Origin: JANOAR01 sp031411235
GTDB lineage: Bacteria > Verrucomicrobiota > Verrucomicrobiia > Verrucomicrobiales > Verrucomicrobiaceae
Length of the DNA stretch: 19,448 nucleotides
NCBI GenBank assembly: GCA_031411235.1
Contig: JANOAR010000209.1
Location: forward strand, 1 to 19,448
Direction: 5' to 3'
Made by a program: the position numbers and the translations under genes. A model generated the notes under the pieces. It was not told where the DNA came from. It worked only from the letters and a program-made list of their open reading frames with translations, and did not search any database. This document shows, piece after piece, positions 8,101-13,330 of the stretch; within the stretch, counting starts at the first letter, position 1, and every line of letters begins with the position of its first letter.

Positions 8101-8548
8101 CCCCGGCGACAACGCCAGCATCGCCCGCTGGGAAGTGCCGTATGATCGCGAAAACATCCGCATCACTGGCACCATTCAGCGCCCCAGCGACCGAGGCAAC
8201 GGCGTCCGCGCCTGGATCATCAATAGCCGCACAGGATTGAAAAAAGAACAGTTCATCGGCCCGAAAGGCAGCGCTGAAATGACCATCGAAATGGACGTGC
8301 AGCGCGGCGACCAAGTCATTTTTGCCGTCACTTGTGAAGCAGGCAGCACCGACAGCGACAGCTTCAACTGGGCCCCCAGCATCTACCGCCTCGACCCCAC
8401 CAAGCCCCAGCCCGAACTCATCACCAAAGCCGACCGCGACTTCTGCGGCCCCGACGCTTGGCCGCTCTCACGCGCAAGGCCGCAGAGCCCACTCGCCCAG
8501 CTCACGCAGGTGCTGCTGATGAGCAATGAGTTTATGTTTGTGGAGTAG
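5159..8548 (+). CDS. PSD1-type secreted protein: cytochrome c + DUF1549 + DUF1553
   Basis: This 1129-residue exported protein has a signal peptide at about residues 14-36, ending near AHAAAPA. Next comes a planctomycete-type cytochrome c domain (roughly 37-140) with heme motif CTECH (C57, C60, H61) and possible Met ligand M111. A DUF1549 domain (from about 174) carries RRIYLDLIGL, YGERWGRYWLDIARYSD and a second CxxCH in CARCHNHKYDPI (C364, C367, H368). A DUF1553 domain (about 640-905) carries ARRGELAP, AVNRVWMQHFGR and SLTTVPQQALFLMNSP. Residues about 915-1080 are beta-rich and inserted before the conserved end (LAQLTQVLLMSNEF). The ATG at 5159 is used; the ATG at 5180 (residue 8) would also keep the signal peptide. 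The role is unknown; these proteins are thought to act at the cell surface or periplasm, possibly in glycan metabolism. The usual DUF1501 neighbour is absent. Confidence 0.92.
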   Translation: MPSTRHFMTPPRSYRYPAFLIASASILVSWVAHAAAPAPEQIEFFEKNIRPLFAEHCTECHSAKHHENGLRLDDASAVTRGSEYGPVIIPGNPSASKLVKAINHIAGPEPMPKKADKLKPEQIALIERWITAGAAWPASVAPPAKEAWRDHWAFQKVVKPAVPKSAVGSQKSPNRNPIDAFVAAKLAAAHLSPAPPADAATLCRRIYLDLIGLQPTFEQVEAFKAESSRAPQSAILALTQNLLASPHYGERWGRYWLDIARYSDTEGYQVAAKDIRYPYAYTFRDWVIQAINEDLPYDQFLMQQLAADRLAQQPSTTNAPPSTKHLAALGFLTVGDTFIGSQDLQVDDRIDATCRGMLGFTVACARCHNHKYDPIPTKDYYALYSIFRSSEIPEELPIIGQPTSAIDRAAYAEASDKLHVKMAAVRSEIHSEIRTPEAIRDYLAFAQMAIMEKLDDNASKGRAGQQKLRNRIVDAWRDFIEDYAFRATPNAVMLAWSEFAKLPTKDFAAKASEIIQRLGAPNSPANGVIRNELAQHPSIKNMADVALLYAHVFLTCLSGTQADNADWQAVRHIISKAPCPLATSADDIEKYLTLKDNMRLIKLRNDHKKLELDMPGAPLRAMVMVDRAKPSDVAVMIRGNPARRGELAPRANLSILGGQLFKDGSGRLELARAIANRDNPLTARVAVNRVWMQHFGRPLVPNPSDFGVQTSRPEQAELLDYLAATFMDEGWSLKNLHRLILTSATYQQSCQSTPDKELKDAENTLLSRFNRQRLDYEAMRDAIAQTTGALNEASIGGRSVPLDRVDADSRRSVYHVVDRYDQATVPAMFDFANPDMHSPQRSLTTVPQQALFLMNSPFMKKQSEALSAHLPRPPTTLADAETIKALYRRVLLRQPSLAELDVAQRFLSEADVLGHVSTTKWTYGTAKLTQDTATKAVALGDFVQAKNLQKRGNSHQMWLADTLPCKEWGHLFWGSTNGHAGPGDNASIARWEVPYDRENIRITGTIQRPSDRGNGVRAWIINSRTGLKKEQFIGPKGSAEMTIEMDVQRGDQVIFAVTCEAGSTDSDSFNWAPSIYRLDPTKPQPELITKADRDFCGPDAWPLSRARPQSPLAQLTQVLLMSNEFMFVE
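5650..5677 (+). repeat. Degenerate 7-bp tandem repeat inside the PSD1 gene
   Basis: Four consecutive heptamers read GTCGGCA, GTTGGAA, GCCAAAA, GTCACCC. The middle pair differs at only 2 of 14 positions from GTTGGGA-GCCAGAA at 18168-18181. The repeat encodes the linker between the cytochrome c and DUF1549 domains (around SAVGSQKSP, residues 165-173), a place where extra residues should be tolerated. Confidence 0.55.
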
Positions 8549-8551
8549 TTC

Positions 8552-8580
8552 TTGGCACCGCGAGCACAGGTTGCTATACT
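8552..8580 (+). promoter_or_regulatory. Sigma-70 promoter of the Uma2-family gene (near-leaderless)
   Basis: TTGGCA at 8552-8557 and TATACT at 8575-8580 are separated by exactly 17 bp, each one or two bases from consensus. The expected start point, 6-8 nt after the -10, falls at about 8586-8588, only 2-4 nt before the ATG at 8590. No Shine-Dalgarno could fit, so the transcript should be leaderless or nearly so. The promoter begins 4 bp after the PSD1 stop codon. Confidence 0.72.
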
Positions 8581-8589
8581 CGCCCCATC

Positions 8590-9171
8590 ATGGTTCTCAT
8601 CGCTCCACCCAGCCCCAAGAAAACCCCCCAGGCCCTTCGCCTGACGGTTGAAGATGTGCTGCGCCTCATCCACGCGGGTGCCTTCGAGCCCGAGGATTGC
8701 TTCGAACTGCTTGACGGAAAAATCATCTATATGCCGCCCATCGAAGCCCCGCACGGAGAGAGCACAGACAAACTCTACGAACACCTCTTCCGTAAAGTAG
8801 GCGACACACATCGCATTCGTTGCCAGGGTGCCATCCGCCTCAACGCCTACTCCGCTCCCCAGCCCGACTTCGCCATCCTCCAGCGCCGCGAAGGCGGCTA
8901 TGGCAAGGCCCTACCCACCGCCAAGGACATCTATCTCGTCATCGAAGTCTCAGCCACCACCCAGCGCTACGACTTGAGCAAAAAGCGCGACGCCTATGCA
9001 CGCGCCAACATCCCCGAGTACTGGGTGCTCGACCTGAAAAAGCAAGAGCTGCACGTCTTTCGCAAACCCTGGGACGGTACTTACACGGAGCACGATACTC
9101 TCGACAAACAGGCCAGCGTCACATGCTCCACCATCCCTGGGCTAAAGCTGCGCGTCGCCGACATGATGTAA
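8590..9171 (+). CDS. Uma2-family (DUF820) PD-(D/E)xK endonuclease-like protein
   Basis: This 193-residue protein matches the Uma2 family in length and motifs. The N-terminal part has CFELLDGKIIYMPP (E39 as the first acidic residue), then QPDFAIL (D93), then LVIEVSATTQRYDLSKKRDAYA, which gives E119 and K131/K132 of a PD-(D/E)xK nuclease-like core, and IPEYWVLD. The family is predicted to have a restriction-endonuclease fold; a physiological role is not established, and members often occur in many copies in cyanobacteria, Planctomycetota and Verrucomicrobiota. The active-site residues appear intact. It stands alone with its own promoter and no obvious methyltransferase or antitoxin partner. The ATG at 8590 is fixed by the promoter position and by the start of the homologous region. 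Confidence 0.92.
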   Translation: MVLIAPPSPKKTPQALRLTVEDVLRLIHAGAFEPEDCFELLDGKIIYMPPIEAPHGESTDKLYEHLFRKVGDTHRIRCQGAIRLNAYSAPQPDFAILQRREGGYGKALPTAKDIYLVIEVSATTQRYDLSKKRDAYARANIPEYWVLDLKKQELHVFRKPWDGTYTEHDTLDKQASVTCSTIPGLKLRVADMM

Positions 9172-9226
9172 CTGAACTTTCAGCCTGCGAGCACCTCTCC
9201 TGGCTCTGTCACATCAGCCTTCGCCA

Positions 9227-9246
9227 CCTTTCTCACTAAAGAAAGG
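9227..9246. other. Perfect inverted repeat upstream of the sigma factor operon
   Basis: CCTTTCT (9227-9233) and AGAAAGG (9240-9246) form a perfect 7-bp stem with a 6-nt loop. No T-tract follows on the plus strand, so it is not a canonical intrinsic terminator. It lies 55 bp after the Uma2-family stop and 46 bp before the sigma factor ATG, where either a termination structure or a regulatory site is plausible. Confidence 0.45.
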
Positions 9247-9292
9247 CAACTCGCCTAGACAAACCGCAGCCACTCAGGCGTCATAGCTCGTG

Positions 9293-9805
9293 ATGCTCTC
9301 CCGCCACGAACTCGAACGCCTCTACGACGCCCATGCCACCGGGTTGTATGCCTACCTCCGCACCTTCGTCAAAGGTGAAGCCGACGCCAAAGACCTGCTG
9401 CAAGACCTCTTCATCAAACTCGCCACCAAAGGCCTGCCAGTGAATCTCGAAAACGAGCGAGCCTATCTCTGGCATCTCGCCCACAACCTCGCCATCGACT
9501 GGCTGCGTCGTACCCACACACGCAACCGAGTTTTCACCAGCACAGTAGAGGAACCCCCTGCCCTATTCGCCGAAGTGCCAGACCCCGATGCCGCCGCCTT
9601 CACCAGCAGCGTACAACACGCTCTCGATGAGTTGCCCACCGAGCAGCGCAGCATCGCCCAGATGAAGCTCTGGGATGGGCTCACCTTTGACGAGATCGCC
9701 CAAGTCCAAGGCATCCCACTCAACACTGCCGCCAGTCGCTATCGCTACGCCATAGACAAACTCCGCGCCCGCCTGCGTCCACTCTACGAGGAGATCACCG
9801 CATGA
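9293..9805 (+). CDS. ECF-type RNA polymerase sigma factor
   Basis: This 170-residue protein has the two-domain ECF layout. Region 2 (about residues 8-78) includes LYAYLRTFVKGEADAKDLLQ, the DLFIKLA helix and the region 2.3/2.4 segment ERAYLWHLAHNLAIDWLRR. Region 4 (about 105-160) includes LDELPTEQRSIAQMKLWDG, the helix-turn-helix TFDEIAQVQGIPLNTAASRYR and AIDKLRARL. It should direct RNA polymerase to a small regulon. The ATG at 9293 is preferred; a GTG lies just one codon earlier at 9290, and neither has a Shine-Dalgarno. It is the first gene of a five-gene block joined by ATGA overlaps and ending in two sulfatases, which suggests that the regulon includes this operon. I could not find a convincing autoregulatory promoter upstream. 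Confidence 0.92.
   Translation: MLSRHELERLYDAHATGLYAYLRTFVKGEADAKDLLQDLFIKLATKGLPVNLENERAYLWHLAHNLAIDWLRRTHTRNRVFTSTVEEPPALFAEVPDPDAAAFTSSVQHALDELPTEQRSIAQMKLWDGLTFDEIAQVQGIPLNTAASRYRYAIDKLRARLRPLYEEITA
9788..9793 (+). promoter_or_regulatory. Shine-Dalgarno site for the 111-residue membrane protein gene
   Basis: GAGGAG lies inside the end of the sigma factor gene, 8 nt before the ATG at 9802. It is the only clear ribosome binding site within the five-gene block. The three later genes lack one and probably depend on coupling through their ATGA overlaps. Confidence 0.6.
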
Positions 9806-10137
9806 ACGACGAACTCGAAACCCACCTGCAAACCTTACGCCATCGCCCGCTGCCAGCCGAATGGCGAGACACCATCCTCGCCACTGCGGAACGCGCCGCC
9901 CTTCAGTCACAGCCACGCAGCCTCATCCGAGCCCTCGCGCCGCCGCACTGGCTAACCTGGAGCATGGCCGCCGCGTGGCTCCTCATCGCCACCTTGCACA
10001 GCCTCACGCCAGCATCGCCCCCCGCCACCGCCGCAGCCGCCATCGCCAGCGATTCATCGGAGCAGGTCTGGAAGCACCGCCAGGATCTCCTCGCCAGCCT
10101 TTTGGATACCAACACCACACCCAGCCCCCAACCATGA
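9802..10137 (+). CDS. Small single-pass membrane protein, candidate anti-sigma factor
   Basis: The 111-residue product starts within the stop of the sigma factor gene (ATGA). Residues 1-48 form a charged, probably cytoplasmic segment (ELETHLQTLRHRPLPAEWRD followed by a helix-like TILATAERAA). Residues about 49-69 are one hydrophobic membrane span. Residues 70-111 are a short outer tail rich in Ala, Pro, Ser and Thr. This topology and position next to an ECF sigma factor fit a membrane-bound anti-sigma factor. It lacks the HxxxCxxC zinc motif of classic ZAS-domain anti-sigma factors and contains no cysteine at all. Short proteins with an N-terminal pattern of this type after ECF genes occur in Verrucomicrobiota, to my recollection. 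The function is inferred only from position and topology. Confidence 0.72.
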   Translation: MNDELETHLQTLRHRPLPAEWRDTILATAERAALQSQPRSLIRALAPPHWLTWSMAAAWLLIATLHSLTPASPPATAAAAIASDSSEQVWKHRQDLLASLLDTNTTPSPQP

Positions 10138-11777
10138 GCACCGCCACTCTACCTCGCCTCTGGCCTCGCCGCCTTTTCCGCTTCAGCCTCTGGAGCTTTG
10201 CCGCCCTCATCACCCTATACGCCTTGCTTTGCGCTTGGCTCACATGGGCTGGCACTCGTGCACTGGATCGTGCCATCGCTCGCATCACTGCCGACGGCGA
10301 AACCCTCGACTTCAAAAAACTACTCCCGCCCGCCCTCGATCCTGCCACCAATTTCTGCGCCATCCCCGCCCTCCACGGCATCACCCAAGTCATCGACAAC
10401 GACTCCGACAAAGGCATACCAGGAGCCAAGCGCCAAGCTCTCGTAGCCATGAAACTCGAAGCCAAAAGCGAAGAGGAGCCCATGCCACGCTATGGCAACG
10501 GCCCAGCCCTTGGCCATGACGACAGCCTCGACGAGTGGATCAACTGGCTGCGCAAAACCCAAGCCATCGCCATCCCCACAGCATCATCCGGCAGCGACGC
10601 AGCCGACCTGCGCCAAGCCATCGAGACCGCCCACCCCATCATCAAAGACATCGCTAGCGCCGCCGTCCAGCGCACCGACGCGCAGTTCACCCCAGGCTTC
10701 GGAGCACACCCCCTCCCAGGCAATCTATTTAGCCTGCTACTCCCCCACTACGCCGGAGTCATGCCGCTGACGAAACTTCTCGAACTCCATGCCCAGGCCG
10801 CCTTCCAGAGTAACGACAGCGCCGCCGCCCTCGCCGACATCCAGGCCATCCACCGCATTGCCACTGCCTGCCAGCATGAGCCTCTCCTCATCAGCCTACT
10901 CGTCTCCGCCAATTGCCAGAGCCGCAGCCACTCAGCGATCTGGCATGGGTTAAAACAGCAGAGCCTCACCGACGCCCAACTCAGCACCCTGCAAGCCGAC
11001 CTTGCCCGTATCGACAACACCGAAGCAACACTTGATGCCTTCCGTGGTGAAGTCGCCGCCGCCTCTGGAACCCTAGCAGATCTCGCCACCAAGCCCAGCA
11101 ACGGATTCTCCGAGCTGATCACCATCATCAATACCAACGGCTTGAACGACGGCCCGAACGCCATACAAAGCATCCTCGCCTACCTGGCCCCACGCAGCCT
11201 CATTCATTGGAATCACGCCACCCTGCTCGACATCGAATACGACGGATTCATCCGCCCCGCCAAACAAGGTGGACTTGCCGCGATTTTCCGCAATCAAGCC
11301 GCCCTTGATGCCAGCCTCAGAGCCATCACCGAGCACCCCATCCAGCGCCTCGACGGTATGTTCACAGCACTCGCCGTGCCCGCCATTGGCGGCATCGCGA
11401 CCAAGCTCATCGCCATCGAAACCCAACGCCGCCAGGCAACTCTCGCCTGTGCCCTGGAGCACTACTATCTCCAGCAAAAGCACTACCCCACCGCCCTCGC
11501 TGAGTTAGTGCCTCAGTTCATCGCCAGCATCCCCACCGACCTCCTCGACGACCAACCCTTGCGCTACGCCCGCACTCCCGCCGGACGTTATAAAATCTGG
11601 GCCACTGGTTTCGATGGCAAGGATGACAACGGCCAAGTCAACCTCGCTGACCCCAAGTCCACCAGCACCACGCCACTCAGCAAGCCCGACTACAAAGGCG
11701 ACTGGACATGGCAGTATGAGCCCACGCCAATCCCGCGAAAGCCAGCCCCCATTCCTGCGTTTCCACCTGCGCCATGA
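10134..11777 (+). CDS. Membrane-anchored protein of unknown function
   Basis: I do not recognise a named family. The 547-residue product has an N-terminal basic segment and one membrane span (about residues 15-38, LWSFAALITLYALLCAWLTW), placing the rest outside the cytoplasm. The bulk is helical and rich in Ala and Leu. Near the C-terminus (about 435-505) it reads ALEHYYLQQKHYPTALAELV, then DQPLRYARTPAGRYKIWATG, then FDGKDDNGQ. This resembles the C-terminal part of type II pseudopilin-like proteins, in which a YP...L..LVP element precedes a G.DG..D turn. The tail is Pro-rich. The frame stays open back to 9861, but the ATG at 10134 is chosen because it overlaps the previous stop as ATGA and precedes the membrane anchor. 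It sits between a candidate anti-sigma gene and the sulfatases, so a sensing or envelope role in that system is possible but unproven. Confidence 0.78.
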   Translation: MSTATLPRLWPRRLFRFSLWSFAALITLYALLCAWLTWAGTRALDRAIARITADGETLDFKKLLPPALDPATNFCAIPALHGITQVIDNDSDKGIPGAKRQALVAMKLEAKSEEEPMPRYGNGPALGHDDSLDEWINWLRKTQAIAIPTASSGSDAADLRQAIETAHPIIKDIASAAVQRTDAQFTPGFGAHPLPGNLFSLLLPHYAGVMPLTKLLELHAQAAFQSNDSAAALADIQAIHRIATACQHEPLLISLLVSANCQSRSHSAIWHGLKQQSLTDAQLSTLQADLARIDNTEATLDAFRGEVAAASGTLADLATKPSNGFSELITIINTNGLNDGPNAIQSILAYLAPRSLIHWNHATLLDIEYDGFIRPAKQGGLAAIFRNQAALDASLRAITEHPIQRLDGMFTALAVPAIGGIATKLIAIETQRRQATLACALEHYYLQQKHYPTALAELVPQFIASIPTDLLDDQPLRYARTPAGRYKIWATGFDGKDDNGQVNLADPKSTSTTPLSKPDYKGDWTWQYEPTPIPRKPAPIPAFPPAP

Positions 11778-13330
11778 TCCGCTGCCTCCTCGCGCTTACC
11801 CTCCTTTCGACATTCGTTATTCCGCATTCGTCATGCGCCGACGCACCGCCCAACATTCTCTTCGCCATCGCCGACGACTGGGGGCCACACGCCAGCGCTT
11901 ATGGCACCCCATGGGTCAAGACGCCCCACTTTGACCGCGTGGCAAAACAAGGCCTCCTCTTCAAAAACGCCTACACGCCCAACGCCAAATGCGCCCCCTC
12001 CCGCGCCTGCATCCTCACAGGTCGCAACTCCTGGCAGCTCAAAGAAGCCGCCAACCACCTCTGCTACTTCCCGCCTGAATTCAAAGGCTGGGGCGAAGCC
12101 CTCGCCGAGCACGGCTGGAATGTCGGCCATACCACCAAAGGCTGGGGACCAGGCATCGCCAATGATGCCAACGGCAAGCCTCGTGCCATGACTGGCGTGC
12201 CCTACAACAAACGCAAAGCCAAGCCCCCGACACCAGAAATCGGCAGCAGCGACTACGCCGCCAACTTCGGCGACTTCCTCGACGCCGCGCCCACGGGAAA
12301 ACCCTGGTGCTTCTGGTATGGAGCCGTGGAGCCCCATCGCGGTTATGAGTTCGGCAGCGGCGTGGCCAAGGGTGGCAAAAAACTCACCGACATCGACCAC
12401 GTCCCCGCCTACTGGCCCGACAACGAAATCATCCGCAACGACATGCTCGACTACGCCTTCGAGATTGAGCACTTCGATGCCCACCTCGGGCGCATGATCG
12501 CCGATCTCGAAAAACGTGGCCTCCTCGACAACACCCTCATCATCGTCACCGCCGACCACGGTATGCCTTTCCCTCGCAGCAAAGGCAACGCCAACGTCCA
12601 GGCCAACCACGTCCCCTTCGCCGCCATGTGGAAAAAAGGTATCACCCAGCCCGGTCGCACCATTGATGACTTCATCAACTTCATCGACCTCGCGCCCACC
12701 TTCATCGAAGTCGCAGGCCTAAACTGGAGTGCCACCCGCATGGCTGAATCCCCTGGTCGCAGCCTCACCGAAATCTTCAACTCCGACAAAGCCGGGCAAG
12801 TTATCGCCGCCCGCGACCACGTCCTCATCGGCAAAGAGCGCACCGACATCGGTCGCCCGCACGACTGGGGCTACCCCATCCGCGCCCTGATAAAAAAGGA
12901 CAGCGTCTTCATCGAGAACTTCGAGCCCACCCGCTGGCCCGGCGGTAATCCCGAGACGGGCTACATGGACTGCGACGCCGGAGCCACCAAGACCTTCCTC
13001 ATCGACGCCCATCGCAAAAACGCCGCCGATCCCTTCTGGCAACTCTGCTTCGGCCTCCGCCCCAGCCTTGAATTCTACGATCTCAAAACGGATCCCGACT
13101 TCATCCACAACCTCCCCACCGATCCCCGTGCCACCGCCTTCCGCAATCAACTCCACACCGAACTCAATCAGCAAGGCGACCCCCGCATGGAAGGCAAAGG
13201 TGAGGTCTTCGACAACTACGAACATGCAGCCAAACCCAACGTCGGCTTCTATGAAAAATTCATGCGCGGCGCCCCCCTCAAAGCTGGCTGGATCAACCAA
13301 ACCGACATTGAACCCAACAAACTGCCATGA
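11774..13330 (+). CDS. Secreted type I sulfatase
   Basis: This 518-residue enzyme has a signal peptide (about residues 1-24) and an alkaline-phosphatase-superfamily sulfatase domain. The signature CAPSRACILTGR (C73, P75, S76, R77, TGR 82-84) contains the cysteine that is converted to formylglycine by FGE or anSME enzymes in type I sulfatases. Metal ligands are visible as D34-D35 in FAIADDW and D261-H262 in VTADHG, with further active-site candidates H188 (EPHRG) and K270. It should remove sulfate esters or N-sulfates from a glycan outside the cytoplasm; the overall pattern suggests the heparan N-sulfatase-like branch, but the substrate is not determined. The ATG overlaps the preceding stop (ATGA), and the signal-peptide codons consist of 7-bp repeats. 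No formylglycine-generating enzyme gene is in the window. Confidence 0.94.
   Translation: MIRCLLALTLLSTFVIPHSSCADAPPNILFAIADDWGPHASAYGTPWVKTPHFDRVAKQGLLFKNAYTPNAKCAPSRACILTGRNSWQLKEAANHLCYFPPEFKGWGEALAEHGWNVGHTTKGWGPGIANDANGKPRAMTGVPYNKRKAKPPTPEIGSSDYAANFGDFLDAAPTGKPWCFWYGAVEPHRGYEFGSGVAKGGKKLTDIDHVPAYWPDNEIIRNDMLDYAFEIEHFDAHLGRMIADLEKRGLLDNTLIIVTADHGMPFPRSKGNANVQANHVPFAAMWKKGITQPGRTIDDFINFIDLAPTFIEVAGLNWSATRMAESPGRSLTEIFNSDKAGQVIAARDHVLIGKERTDIGRPHDWGYPIRALIKKDSVFIENFEPTRWPGGNPETGYMDCDAGATKTFLIDAHRKNAADPFWQLCFGLRPSLEFYDLKTDPDFIHNLPTDPRATAFRNQLHTELNQQGDPRMEGKGEVFDNYEHAAKPNVGFYEKFMRGAPLKAGWINQTDIEPNKLP
11806..11833 (+). repeat. Degenerate 7-bp tandem repeat coding the first sulfatase signal peptide
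   Basis: Four adjacent heptamers read TTCGACA, TTCGTTA, TTCCGCA, TTCGTCA, with consensus TTCGTCA. They encode residues about 12-20 (STFVIPHSS) of the signal peptide. Because 7 is not a multiple of 3, the encoded pattern recurs only every seven residues. Confidence 0.65.

Noticed and set aside
8553..8574. TGGCAC ... TTGC resembling a sigma-54 -24/-12 promoter
   Set aside because: The two elements are 12 bp apart, whereas sigma-54 promoters need about 5 bp. The same bases fit a sigma-70 promoter with ideal 17-bp spacing.
9177..9187. An 11-bp word CTTTCAGCCTG shared with 5051-5061
   Set aside because: Many 11-bp matches are expected by chance in a window this long, and the similarity does not extend convincingly.
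9256..9286. TAGACA followed by TCATAG as a promoter for the sigma factor
   Set aside because: The spacing is 19 bp and the -10 matches consensus poorly, so it does not stand out from background.
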